Assembly: GCF_902833045.1 (NCBI RefSeq)
Contig: NZ_CADFDU010000001.1
Coordinates: 823,927 to 887,926, forward strand
Direction: 5' to 3'
From: Burkholderia sp. BCC0322
GTDB lineage: Bacteria; Pseudomonadota; Gammaproteobacteria; Burkholderiales; Burkholderiaceae
Length of the DNA: 64,000 nucleotides
Shown here: one piece after another, positions 7,171-16,638 of the stretch
Layout: the number at the start of each line of letters is the position of its first letter
Position numbering within the stretch: the first letter of the stretch is position 1
Notes under the pieces: model-generated
What the model saw: only the letters and a program-made list of their open reading frames with translations
What the model was told of the DNA's origin: nothing
Databases searched by the model: none
Program-made: the position numbers and the translations under genes

Positions 7171-8103
7171 ATGTCGACCGTTGCAAGCGGCACGGCCGCG
7201 CTGAGCGATCACGCCGCCCGCCAACTAGCGAACGCTACCAAGACCGTCCCCCAGCTTTCCACGATCACGCCGCGCTGGCTGACCCATCTTCTGCAATGGG
7301 TGCCGGTCGAGGCCGGCATCTATCGCCTGAACCAGGTGAAGAACCCGGAAGCCGTGCGCGCCGCGTGCACGCAGCTCGAGGACGAAAGCGTGCTGCCGCA
7401 GACCTTCGTGCCGTACGAGGAACAGCCGCGCGAGTATTTCCTGAACGCGGTGAGCACGGTGCTCGACGTGCATACGCGGATTTCCGATCTTTACAGCAGT
7501 CCTCACGACCAGATCAAGGAGCAGCTGCGCCTGACGATCGAGACGATCAAGGAACTGCAGGAAAGCCAGTTGATCAACAACCCCGACTACGGGCTGCTCG
7601 CAAACGTGACCGACGACCAGCGGATCTTCCCGCTGACGGGCGCGCCGACGCCCGACGATCTCGACGAGCTGCTGACCAAGGTGTGGAAGGAACCCGCGTT
7701 CTTCCTCACGCACCCGCTCGCGATCGCCGCGTTCGGCCGCGAGTGCACGCGGCGCGGCGTGCCGCCGCCGACGGTCAGCCTGTTCGGCTCGCAGTTCCTC
7801 ACGTGGCGCGGCATTCCGCTGATCCCGTCGGACAAGGTGCCGGTCGCGGACGGCAAGACCAAGATCCTGCTGCTGCGCGTCGGCGACAAGCGGCAGGGCG
7901 TCGTCGGCCTGTATCAGCCGGGCGTCGCGGGCGAGCAGGGCCCGGGCCTGTCGGTGCGCTTCATGGGGATCAACAACCAGGCGATCGCGTCGTACCTGAT
8001 CTCGCTGTATTGCTCGCTCGCGGTCCATTCGCCGGATGCGCTGGCTGTCCTCGATGATGTCGAAATCGCCAAGTTCCATGACTATCCCGACACCTACCGT
8101 TAA
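7171..8103 (+). CDS. srpI: Family 2A encapsulin nanocompartment shell protein (SrpI-like)
   Basis: A 310-residue HK97-fold shell protein of the family 2A encapsulin type, the size expected for SrpI homologues. Recognisable parts are the extended N-terminal arm ending TITPRWLTHLLQWVPVEAG, the E-loop/P-domain region with DLYSSPHDQIKEQLRLTIET, and the A-domain segment SLFGSQFLTWRGIPLIPSDK and onward. The protein is expected to self-assemble into an icosahedral protein cage. The next gene is the cognate cysteine desulfurase cargo, overlapping by 26 bp. The two genes share a promoter region separate from the upstream rhodanese operon. CGGAG lies about 7 nt before the ATG. No phage packaging or tail genes are nearby, which argues against a prophage capsid. 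Confidence 0.93.
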   Translation: MSTVASGTAALSDHAARQLANATKTVPQLSTITPRWLTHLLQWVPVEAGIYRLNQVKNPEAVRAACTQLEDESVLPQTFVPYEEQPREYFLNAVSTVLDVHTRISDLYSSPHDQIKEQLRLTIETIKELQESQLINNPDYGLLANVTDDQRIFPLTGAPTPDDLDELLTKVWKEPAFFLTHPLAIAAFGRECTRRGVPPPTVSLFGSQFLTWRGIPLIPSDKVPVADGKTKILLLRVGDKRQGVVGLYQPGVAGEQGPGLSVRFMGINNQAIASYLISLYCSLAVHSPDALAVLDDVEIAKFHDYPDTYR

Positions 8104-10078
8104 TCCCGGCCTGGCCGGCGGCGACGCGCACGCGCTGCCGCACGCGCCGCTGCCGGCTGGCTTGCCTGACCCGGCTACGCTTGCGCGGCTCGCATCCGAG
8201 TTCTTTGCGACACCGCCCGGGCAGGCCACCGCGCCCGGGCTGTCGGCCGGCAGCGGTGCGGTTGGCGGCGTACCGTCGGCATTGCCGGCCGCTGCACCGA
8301 TCCTCGCGTCGGTGAGCAACCCGGTGCCGGGCGGCTCGCCGCTCGCAGGGCCGGGCGGCGCGGGCACCGGCGTGCCCGGTCTCGCGCTCCCGCAAGGGAA
8401 AGTGCCCGGCGCGAACCTCGCGCCGTCCGCACCGACGCACGTGCTGTCGCTCGGCAACCGCGCACCCGCGCTCGCGCCGCATGCGGCCGCGCAGAACGGG
8501 TTGCCCGACAACTTCGTGTCGATCGCGCCGGCGCTGGAGCCGCGCGTCGGCGGCGCGGCGCTCGGCGTGCCGCAAGCGAATGCGCCGGCGCAGGAAGGCG
8601 CGGCGAAAGCATCGCCGTACTACTTCACCGATGGTTCGCTGCAGGGCTGGCAGGCGACGCCGCAGGACATCGTCGTGCCGTCGAACGGCCTCGCATCGCC
8701 GGAAGCGTTCGGGTTGCCCGGCGACGACGTGCTGCGCGAGCTGCTCGCGGTGCATCGCGACGTGCCGGTATCGCGTGCGTCGGGCGCCGACGTGCCGCGC
8801 TACTTCATCGACGATGCGCATGCACTCGAGCCGCAGGGGCAGTGGCATCAGGGCGCGCACCCGCCGTTCGACGTGAACGCGATCCGCCGCGATTTCCCGA
8901 TCCTGCAGGAGCGCGTCAACGGCAAGCCGCTCGTGTGGTTCGACAATGCGGCGACGACGCACAAGCCGCAGGCCGTGATCGACCGGCTCGCGTATTTCTA
9001 TGCGCACGAGAACTCGAACATCCACCGTGCCGCCCATGCGCTGGCCGGTCGCGCGACGGATGCCTACGAGCATGCGCGGGACACCGTGCGGCGTTTCATC
9101 GGCGCGGCGTCGCCGGATGAGATCGTGTTCGTGCGCGGCACGACCGAGGCGATCAACCTGATCGCGAAGACGTGGGGCGTGCAGCACGTCGGCGAAGGCG
9201 ACGAGATCATCGTGTCGCATCTCGAACATCACGCGAACATCGTGCCGTGGCAGCAGCTTGCTGCGCAGAAGGGGGCGAAGCTGCGCGTGATTCCGGTCGA
9301 CGATTCGGGGCAGGTGCTGCTCGACGAATACCGGAAGCTGCTCAACGACCGCACCAGGATCGTGTCCGTCACGCAGGTGTCGAACGCGCTCGGCACGGTC
9401 GTGCCGGTGAAGGAAATCGTCGAGCTCGCGCATCGTGCCGGCGCGAAGGCGCTCGTCGACGGCGCGCAGTCGATCTCGCACATGCGCGTGGACGTGCAGG
9501 CGCTCGATGCGGATTTCTTCGTGTTCTCCGGGCACAAGATCTACGGGCCGACCGGGATCGGCGTCGTGTACGGCAAGCGCGCGATCCTCGACGACATGCC
9601 GCCGTGGCAGGGTGGTGGCAACATGATCGCGGACGTGACGTTCGAACGTACGGTGTTCCAGCCGCCGCCGAACCGGTTCGAGGCCGGCACCGGCAACATC
9701 GCGGATGCGGTGGGGCTGGGCGCCGCGCTCGACTATGTGAGCCGGGTCGGCATCGAGAACATCGCGCGCTATGAGCACGACCTGCTTGCGTATGCAACGA
9801 GCGTGCTCGCGCCGGTGCCGGGCGTGCGGCTCGTCGGCACCGCGCGCGACAAGGCGAGCGTGCTGTCGTTCGTGCTGAAGGGTTATGAAACCGAGGAAGT
9901 CGGGCAGGCGCTGAACGAAGAGGGCATCGCGGTGCGCTCGGGGCATCACTGCGCGCAGCCGATCCTGCGGCGTTTCGGCCTGGAGGCAACCGTGCGGCCG
10001 TCGCTCGCGTTCTACAACACGTGCGACGAGGTCGATGCGCTGGTGAGCGTCGTGCGGCGTCTCGCGACGCGGCGCTGA
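8078..10078 (+). CDS. Family 2A encapsulin cargo: SufS-type cysteine desulfurase with long N-terminal targeting region
   Basis: A 666-residue two-part protein. Residues 1 to about 250 are low-complexity, rich in Ala, Pro and Gly and probably disordered, with short conserved-looking islands: LARLASEFF near 33, LGNRAPALAPHAA near 124 and SPYYFTDGSLQGW near 180. The rest is a SufS-like PLP-dependent cysteine desulfurase with the PLP Schiff-base lysine K487 (SGHKIYGPTG) and persulfide-forming C625 (RSGHHCAQP). It converts cysteine to alanine plus enzyme persulfide. The N-terminal region in this family docks the enzyme inside the shell. The ATG at 8078 (MTIPTPTVNPG) overlaps the shell gene by 26 bp; ATGs at 8036 and 8054 are possible but less likely. 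Confidence 0.92.
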   Translation: MTIPTPTVNPGLAGGDAHALPHAPLPAGLPDPATLARLASEFFATPPGQATAPGLSAGSGAVGGVPSALPAAAPILASVSNPVPGGSPLAGPGGAGTGVPGLALPQGKVPGANLAPSAPTHVLSLGNRAPALAPHAAAQNGLPDNFVSIAPALEPRVGGAALGVPQANAPAQEGAAKASPYYFTDGSLQGWQATPQDIVVPSNGLASPEAFGLPGDDVLRELLAVHRDVPVSRASGADVPRYFIDDAHALEPQGQWHQGAHPPFDVNAIRRDFPILQERVNGKPLVWFDNAATTHKPQAVIDRLAYFYAHENSNIHRAAHALAGRATDAYEHARDTVRRFIGAASPDEIVFVRGTTEAINLIAKTWGVQHVGEGDEIIVSHLEHHANIVPWQQLAAQKGAKLRVIPVDDSGQVLLDEYRKLLNDRTRIVSVTQVSNALGTVVPVKEIVELAHRAGAKALVDGAQSISHMRVDVQALDADFFVFSGHKIYGPTGIGVVYGKRAILDDMPPWQGGGNMIADVTFERTVFQPPPNRFEAGTGNIADAVGLGAALDYVSRVGIENIARYEHDLLAYATSVLAPVPGVRLVGTARDKASVLSFVLKGYETEEVGQALNEEGIAVRSGHHCAQPILRRFGLEATVRPSLAFYNTCDEVDALVSVVRRLATRR

Positions 10079-10085
10079 CGCCATT

Positions 10086-10119
10086 CGCTTGCGGCGGCCC
10101 ATGCGGGTCGCCGCAAGCG
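10086..10119. terminator. Hairpin between convergent desulfurase and ArgB-like genes
   Basis: A perfect 11-bp stem (CGCTTGCGGCG / CGCCGCAAGCG) closes a 12-nt loop, 8 bp after the desulfurase stop and 18 bp before the end of the opposing gene. There is no clear U-tract on either strand, so it may be a Rho-assisted or bidirectional terminator, or a transcript-stabilising structure. Confidence 0.5.
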
Positions 10120-10136
10120 TTCGATCGCTATCCCCT

Positions 10137-11030
10137 TCAGAACCGCACGACCTGCTTCTGCTCGACGCTGAAGCCGTCGCGCAGCACGCTCGCCGAATCC
10201 GCGAAGTAGCGGCGGGTTTCCGACAGCAGGTCGGTGTTGCCGCGGCGGCAGAACACGACCCCCGAGCCTTCTTCGGTGAGCAGTTCGTCGATCAGCGATT
10301 CGGGTTGCCCGATATCGGCGAGATGGACGTTCTGCACGCCGTGTGCGAGTGCATCGAGCGCTTCGCGCACGCAGGACGCGGCAGTAGCGGCCGGGTGCTC
10401 GGCAAGCCAGTGCTCGAGTTCCGTGATGCCGTAAAGCCCGGCGAGCTCGCCGAGTTCGCGCAGCAGCGTGCTTTCAACCATCATCACCAGCGTGACGGCG
10501 CCCGTGCGCTGCGCGAAGAGGCTGCCGAGCCGTTCGGCGCGCAGCAGGCGATCGTGGCCTGCGTCGTCCGGGGCGACCGGCATCACGACGGGCACCAGAC
10601 CGTTCTCGAGAAACGCGTTCAGCGCGGTGCCGTCGAAACGTGCGACCGTGCTCGTGCCGGTGCGGTCGGCATCCACGCTCGCCACCAGCAGGCCGCCATC
10701 GTGGCCGTCGATGCCGATCGCCTTGGCGCCGTGACTGCCGATCAGGCGCACCAGCTCATGATTGACGCCTGCCATCGCCGCGTGAACGGCGTGGATCGGT
10801 TGCGTACCGGACGCGGCGGGCACACTCTGGACGACGATCGGACGAACGCCGGTGAGCGCGAGTAGCGCGACATCCTGCGCGAACGCCTGACGGGCGCGCG
10901 CATCGCTCGCGGCGCCGCCCTCGACGATGACGACGGTCTGCCCGTGCAGGGCCTGCATGAACGGCAGCGAGCGGGCCAGGCCGGCCACGCGACGCGACGT
11001 AGGGGTGGGGCTTTCAGGGTCTGGGAACAT
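10137..11030 (-). CDS. Acetylglutamate-kinase-fold protein with degenerate catalytic motifs
   Basis: A 297-residue protein that aligns along its length with amino acid kinases of the ArgB type: 'FAQDVALLALTGVRPIVV', a nucleotide-domain 'GIDGHDGGLL', 'NGLVPVV.PVAPD'. The key residues are not there. The first glycine motif reads VVIVEGG where ArgB has a catalytic Lys two residues before the Gly pair (Val36 here). HGGGP is replaced by QSVPAASG, and the GGM..K loop near the C-terminus by AATAASC. Phosphoryl transfer is therefore doubtful; a regulatory or binding role is more likely. It follows the PtsN-like gene on the same strand. A GTG at 11069 is an alternative start. Confidence 0.75.
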   Translation of the reverse strand: MFPDPESPTPTSRRVAGLARSLPFMQALHGQTVVIVEGGAASDARARQAFAQDVALLALTGVRPIVVQSVPAASGTQPIHAVHAAMAGVNHELVRLIGSHGAKAIGIDGHDGGLLVASVDADRTGTSTVARFDGTALNAFLENGLVPVVMPVAPDDAGHDRLLRAERLGSLFAQRTGAVTLVMMVESTLLRELGELAGLYGITELEHWLAEHPAATAASCVREALDALAHGVQNVHLADIGQPESLIDELLTEEGSGVVFCRRGNTDLLSETRRYFADSASVLRDGFSVEQKQVVRF

Positions 11031-11078
11031 GGGAATCCGAATGGATGAAGGGAATGCCTGTCGCCGCACGGTGCGGCA

Positions 11079-11600
11079 TCAATGCATGCGTTGCATCAGC
11101 TCGTGAATCTCGTGCGGCGTCTGCGCGTCGCGCGATGCCTGCCGGAACGGGCGCTCGCTGAAACACCGCGCCGCGTCGGCGAGCAGTTCGAGATGCGCAC
11201 GGTCGTCTGCTTTCGGGAGGACGAGCACGATGAATTCGCGCACGGGCTTGCGGTCCGGTGCGTTGAAGGTGAACGGATACCGCGTGCGAACGAATAGCGC
11301 GACGGCCGAGCGAAGCCCGTCGACACGCGCATGCGGAATCGCGACGCCCTGGCCGAGGCCGGTCGAGCCGAGCTGTTCGCGCTTGACCAGTTCGGTCCTG
11401 ATCCGTTCGGCGGATATGCCACTGCTGCGCTCGATATGGCGCGCGACGAGGTCGAACAACTGGATCGCGCTTTCGACCGGCACGTCGAGCAGGATGTGGT
11501 CGGGCGGGCAGGCGTCGGCCAGCCGGGTCGTGTCCGGTGCGCCGCCGCGTCGGCGGGGAAGGTCGGGGTGGCCGCCAGCGGCGGCCTGCTGCGTTTGCAT
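11079..11600 (-). CDS. PTS EIIA-like protein (PtsN/fructose-mannitol type)
   Basis: A 173-residue EIIA domain of the PtsN class with a ~30-residue unstructured N-terminal extension. The phosphorylation site is present: LGSTGLGQGVAIPHARVDGL with His90 as phospho-acceptor. The C-terminal REFIVLVLPKADDRAHLELL segment also matches the family. No EIIB or EIIC permease is adjacent, so it is probably regulatory, like PtsN of the nitrogen PTS, rather than for sugar uptake. The ATG at 11600 has GGAGAG 7 nt upstream and is preferred over an upstream start at 11642. The degenerate ArgB-like gene follows after about 48 bp. Confidence 0.85.
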   Translation of the reverse strand: MQTQQAAAGGHPDLPRRRGGAPDTTRLADACPPDHILLDVPVESAIQLFDLVARHIERSSGISAERIRTELVKREQLGSTGLGQGVAIPHARVDGLRSAVALFVRTRYPFTFNAPDRKPVREFIVLVLPKADDRAHLELLADAARCFSERPFRQASRDAQTPHEIHELMQRMH

Positions 11601-11701
11601 GCGGATCTCTCCGTGTCGGGATGACAGGGAAATCCTAGACAAAACCGCGTAAAGAGGGTGTCAGATACGCTGGGGGGCGGCATTAAAATGGTGTATCGAT
11701 T

Positions 11702-11722
11702 GCGTCGCGGCTCGCGCGACGC
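11702..11722. terminator. Hairpin downstream of the small membrane protein gene
   Basis: GCGTCGCG and CGCGACGC form a perfect 8-bp stem with a 5-nt loop, 18 bp past the stop of the minus-strand small membrane protein. It lacks a U-tract; it may end that transcript before the PtsN-like gene. Confidence 0.4.
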
Positions 11723-11739
11723 GCCCGATACGCACGCCT

Positions 11740-11958
11740 TCAGGTGCCCGACAGCACGAACGGCAGCGTCGTCAGCAAAAAGACCGAAATGCCGACGACC
11801 GGCGCGCCGAACGCGATCGCCGCGAACGCCACCGCGGCGCTGGTCAGCACGAGCGTTCTCGACACCCGCCGGTGCCGGTCGTGTGCAGCCGCCCTGTCAT
11901 CGCGGATTGCATCGGTCCGCTCGCCGATCACGTGTTTCCAGAACGTCAGGCCAAGCAT
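11740..11958 (-). CDS. Small inner-membrane protein
   Basis: A 72-residue protein: about 35 hydrophilic, charged N-terminal residues (MLGLTFWKHVIGERTDAIRD and on), then a hydrophobic C-terminal half with one or two spans (TLVLTSAAVAFAAIAFGAPV and VGISVFLLTTLPFVL). The ATG at 11958 has AGGAG 7 nt upstream. The family is unknown to me. It lies in the same direction as the downstream PtsN-like and ArgB-like genes, but a hairpin separates them. Confidence 0.65.
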   Translation of the reverse strand: MLGLTFWKHVIGERTDAIRDDRAAAHDRHRRVSRTLVLTSAAVAFAAIAFGAPVVGISVFLLTTLPFVLSGT

Positions 11959-12019
11959 GATTGTTGCTCCTGTATGAAAGATGGCCGGAACGGGGCGCGC
12001 GATGCGCCCCGCATGCGTA

Positions 12020-12391
12020 TCAGCAGCGCTTGAGCTTGAGCACGCGCGAGATCTGCCCGGGCGTGAAGCTGCTGTTGCGCACGTAAGGCGCGCAGTCGAG
12101 CGGCGCGGTGAGCGATTCGCTGACGACGTACTGGCCGACGAAGCGATACGCGTCTGTCGCCATGCGGATGAACACCGGAATCGCATCGCGTTGCGCGGCG
12201 AGCGTCCTGCCCGCCGCTCGCGCCGACGCGCTGCCGTCGCAGAGGATCACGTCGGGCGCGTGCGGGTTGAGGTCCGTGCGCAGGCAGGCGGCCACGACCT
12301 TGCCGTTCTTCGTCGGCAGGAATGCCTGCTTGCTGCCGCCACAGGCGGTGTGGATGAATTCGCGGGTGTACTGCTTGTCGATCTCGAACAT
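12020..12391 (-). CDS. Conserved hypothetical protein, 123 aa
   Basis: A soluble basic protein beginning MFEIDKQYTREFIHTACGGS, with a central 'ILCDGSASARAAGRTLAAQ' and 'YRFVGQYVVSESLTAP', ending VLKLKRC. The YRFVGQY segment and size recall PUA/SRA-like beta barrels that read modified nucleic acids, but this is only a resemblance. CGGAG upstream supports the ATG at 12391 over one at 12445. I assign no function. Confidence 0.6.
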   Translation of the reverse strand: MFEIDKQYTREFIHTACGGSKQAFLPTKNGKVVAACLRTDLNPHAPDVILCDGSASARAAGRTLAAQRDAIPVFIRMATDAYRFVGQYVVSESLTAPLDCAPYVRNSSFTPGQISRVLKLKRC

Positions 12392-12960
12392 GATCGGGCT
12401 CCGGTATCGGAAACTTCCGTTGATTAAATCAGGTATGCAAATCAATGAAACTGGATCGACAGGTCGGATGCGGGCATGCCGATCGATCGTTGCCGCGGCG
12501 GCGGATCGATGGCGCGTCGTGACGGGAATGTCCGCGCGAACACGCTTGCATCGCGCGATGCGCGGCTAGCGCATCGACGTCGTGTTCAAGCGTGCACGGG
12601 AATGACTACGGCGCGCACCGTCCGCCTGCTGGCAGGACGGTGGCTCGGGAAAAGAGAGACGCAGGCGTCCTGCCTGTCAGGCAGAAAAGCAACTCGGAGG
12701 GCGAGGACTTCGAATGCGCATGTGCGTGCTCGGTGAGGGATGGGCTGCGAACACATTCTAGTGAACGCATGCGCGGGCGCAAGTAAAAAGGTCGTAAAGG
12801 TTTCGGGGGCCATGCGGGATCGCGCCGTGTGCGACGTGCGCTGCCGGAGGTTCGCGATGCCCTGGCCGGGCTGGCGATGCGCATCAAGAGGACGCCGGCG
12901 AGTGGAAGCAAGGTGGTGAGGGTGGTCGACGCGGGATGGACGTAACGGCAGACCGGGTTT
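12392..12960. other. Intergenic region upstream of the groEL terminator, no gene recognised
   Basis: About 570 bp. Open frames on both strands here have the Arg-rich composition of GC-driven spurious frames and no good start signals. One near-palindrome, CTGCCTGTCAGGCAG at 12670-12684, could form a small hairpin. Part of the region presumably holds the promoter of the 123-residue gene at 12020-12391; I cannot place it with confidence. Confidence 0.4.
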
Positions 12961-12994
12961 AAAAAAAACGCGTGACGACTTTCATCGCCACGCG
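12961..12994 (-). terminator. Rho-independent terminator of the groES-groEL operon
   Basis: Read on the minus strand, an 11-bp stem (CGCGTGGCGAT / GTCGTCACGCG, with two G-U pairs) closes a GAAA loop and is followed by eight U residues. On the plus strand the same two pairs become A-C mismatches, so the element is directional for groEL. It lies 58 bp past the groEL stop. Confidence 0.85.
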
Positions 12995-13051
12995 CCGCGG
13001 GAGTCCATGAGCGCGCGCGCATGCCGGCGAACCGGCACACGCGCCGCACCG

Positions 13052-14704
<1,653 letters not shown>

Positions 14705-14995
14705 TTAGTGATTGACGACCGCGACGATGTCTTCCTCGCGCAGCACGAGAAACTCGGTGCCGTCCAGCTTGACGGCCTGACCCGCGTACTTGCCGAAGAG
14801 CACGCGCTCGCCGACCTGCAGGTCGGGCACGATGCGCTGGCCGTCAGCATCCTTGCGGCCGGGGCCGACGGCGATCACTTCACCCTGATCGGGCTTTTCC
14901 GCGGCGCTGTCGGGGATCACGATGCCCGACGCGGTGGTGGTTTCCTGGTCGAGTCGCTTCACGATCACGCGGTCGTGCAAGGGGCGTAGGCTCAT
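14705..14995 (-). CDS. groES: Co-chaperonin GroES
   Basis: A 96-residue GroES beginning [18 protein letters not shown], with the mobile loop around [20 protein letters not shown] and the IVAVV C-terminus. It forms the heptameric lid of the GroEL chamber. The ATG at 14995 is preferred to one at 15034, because the latter would lie inside the operator region and adds residues not found in GroES. First gene of the groES-groEL operon. Confidence 0.95.
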   Translation of the reverse strand: MSLRPLHDRVIVKRLDQETTTASGIVIPDSAAEKPDQGEVIAVGPGRKDADGQRIVPDLQVGERVLFGKYAGQAVKLDGTEFLVLREEDIVAVVNH

Positions 14996-15027
14996 TTTTT
15001 CGTCCTGTGCTGATCTGTCGAAATTGG

Positions 15028-15054
15028 CTGGCACTCTTTAAAAGAGAGTGCTGA
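15028..15054. promoter_or_regulatory. CIRCE-like operator (HrcA site)
   Basis: CTGGCACTC - 9 bp - GAGTGCTGA. The inner arms GCACTC and GAGTGC and the 9-bp spacer match the CIRCE consensus (TTAGCACTC-N9-GAGTGCTAA); the outer bases deviate at three positions. It lies 33 bp before the groES start, immediately downstream of a likely -10 box, where HrcA binding would repress transcription in the absence of heat stress. Confidence 0.8.
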
Positions 15055-15056
15055 CG

Positions 15057-15086
15057 AGTATAAAAATGCGCGGCGGCCCGATCCAA
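15057..15086 (-). promoter_or_regulatory. Sigma-70-type promoter of groES-groEL
   Basis: On the minus strand TTGGAT (15086-15081) and TATACT (15062-15057) are 18 bp apart, a good match to a housekeeping promoter. The CIRCE-like dyad begins 2 bp beyond the -10 box, so initiation would fall inside the operator. No convincing heat-shock sigma-32 boxes are visible. Confidence 0.6.
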
Positions 15087-15178
15087 TAACGGATTCGGAA
15101 ATGCATTCGCGCCGTCGTGCAAAGCGCGTCGCTCCCGCTATTGCGACACGGCCCGCTGTGCGGCGGGCGTGCAGACCG

Positions 15179-15375
15179 GGCGGATCGTTCGGCGGCACAT
15201 ACAGCTTCAGCAACGACATGGGCTTCGCGAACAACCGGCAGTGGAGCGTCGGCGCGCAGTACGAGCAGGGCGGGTTGCTCGTCGGCGCGGTCTTGCCGAA
15301 TGCAGACAACCCGGGTGCGACGTCGGGTTCGGGATTGGTCGGCGCCGATGCGAATGTCGCTTCGGCGCGGCTGCT
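15179..15375 (+). pseudogene. Porin gene remnant
   Basis: One frame reads GGSFGGTYSFSNDMGFANNR, then RQWSVGAQYEQGGLLVGAV and PNADNPGATSGSGLVGADAN. This is the sequence style of the Gram-negative trimeric porins (OmpC/Omp38 type) common in Burkholderia: alternating Gly/aromatic strands and a short loop. There is no signal peptide, start or following strand series, and the frame soon becomes Arg-rich, so only about 65 codons of a ~370-codon gene survive. The remaining DNA in 15087-15484 shows nothing else. Confidence 0.6.
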
Positions 15376-15484
15376 CGGTCGTCGACTTCGAAGCAGTCGA
15401 TGGTTCACGCGGGGAGCCGTCACACGTTCTGACTGGCGAAGATGGAAAAGGCGGCGGGCCGAACCGCCCGTCGCCTCGATGCGC

Positions 15485-16504
15485 TTACTGCGCGACGCGA
15501 ATCACGACCTTGCCGAAGTGTTGCCCCGACTGCAGGTACGCATAGGCCTGCGGCGCTTCGTCGAAGCCGAACACGCGATCGACCACCGGCTTGATCTGCT
15601 TCGCGTCGACGAGCCGCACGACGTCATCGAGCATCGCGCGGCTGCCGACCATGATCCCGTGCAGTTGCCGGATCCCGCCGATCAGCGACAGCAGCCCGAG
15701 TTCGGGGCCGGCGAAACTGCTGAGGCCCCCGATCACCGACACGATGCCGCCCATCTTCGTCGCGGCGACCGAGCGCGGCAGCGTATCCTTGCCGCCGACT
15801 TCGACGACCAGATCCGCGCCCGCACCGCCGGTGAGCCGCAGGACTTCGTCCTGCCATTCGGGCGTCGCACGATAGTTGATGGTTGCGTGGGCACCGAGTG
15901 CGCGCGCGCGTTCGAGCTTCGCATCGCTCGACGACGTGACGATCGTGCGCAGCCCCGCCGCATGCGCGAGCTGCAGCGCGACGATCGACACACCGCCCGT
16001 GCCGAGCAGCACGACGGTCGCGCCGGGCCTCAAGCCGCCGTCGGCGAACAGCGCGTTCCACGCCGTGATGCCCGCGCACGACAGCGTCGCCGCCTCGTCG
16101 TAGTTCAGATGGGCGGGAATCGCGACCAGCGCGGCTTCGTCGGACACGAAGTGTTCGGCCAGCACGCCGTCGAATTGCGCGCCGGGCGAACCGGAGACTT
16201 TCCGCGGTGTGGGTGGCCCGTCGGTCCAGTGCGGGAAGTACGTGTTGATCACGCGATCGCCGGGCTTGAAGCGCGTGACGTCGCGGCCGGTTTCGATGAC
16301 TTCGCCGGCGCCGTCGGCAACCGGAATCAGCGCGTCCGTGCCGATGCCGAGATAGTCGCCGCGCGCGAACATCAGGTCGCGGTAGTTCAGTCCGGCGGAG
16401 TGGATCTTCACGACGACGTCGGTCGGCCCGACCGCGCGGCGTGTCGCGTCGATGCGCCGAAGCCCGGCCACGCCGTCGCCCGGTTTCACTTGCCATGCGT
16501 GCAT
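15485..16504 (-). CDS. Zinc-independent MDR family alcohol/quinone oxidoreductase
   Basis: A 339-residue medium-chain dehydrogenase/reductase. It has the N-terminal GroES-like domain (SAGLNYRDLMFARGDY, VADGAGEVIETG) and a Rossmann cofactor motif VVLLGTGGVSIVALQLA near residue 170. The four structural Cys and the catalytic zinc ligands of classical alcohol dehydrogenases are absent, placing it with quinone-oxidoreductase-like NADPH enzymes. The ATG at 16504 has AAGGAG 6 nt upstream. It is divergent from a LysR regulator 134 bp away, its likely controller. Confidence 0.88.
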   Translation of the reverse strand: MHAWQVKPGDGVAGLRRIDATRRAVGPTDVVVKIHSAGLNYRDLMFARGDYLGIGTDALIPVADGAGEVIETGRDVTRFKPGDRVINTYFPHWTDGPPTPRKVSGSPGAQFDGVLAEHFVSDEAALVAIPAHLNYDEAATLSCAGITAWNALFADGGLRPGATVVLLGTGGVSIVALQLAHAAGLRTIVTSSSDAKLERARALGAHATINYRATPEWQDEVLRLTGGAGADLVVEVGGKDTLPRSVAATKMGGIVSVIGGLSSFAGPELGLLSLIGGIRQLHGIMVGSRAMLDDVVRLVDAKQIKPVVDRVFGFDEAPQAYAYLQSGQHFGKVVIRVAQ

Positions 16505-16638
16505 GTCGACTCCTTTTCGATATGTCGAGATAGAGCGGACTATCATAGTGTTGCGCACAGGGACGCATTGGCGAGAATTCGGCCGATGCGTGTCGCCCGT
16601 GCGGCAACAATCATGTGACCCAATCGGAGCGGAATGGC

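Noticed and set aside
7171-8103. HK97-fold protein as evidence of a prophage
   Set aside because: No terminase, portal, protease or tail genes nearby; the neighbour is a desulfurase with a targeting region, which fits an encapsulin.
7970-10102. A 710-codon minus-strand frame across the desulfurase gene
   Set aside because: The plus strand has a clear PLP enzyme with intact catalytic residues; the opposite frame is a shadow.
10137-11030. Calling this gene the housekeeping argB
   Set aside because: Key catalytic motifs are missing and the context is not arginine biosynthesis.
12446-12813. Short open frames on both strands of this gap
   Set aside because: Arg-rich composition, no ribosome binding site and no family resemblance.
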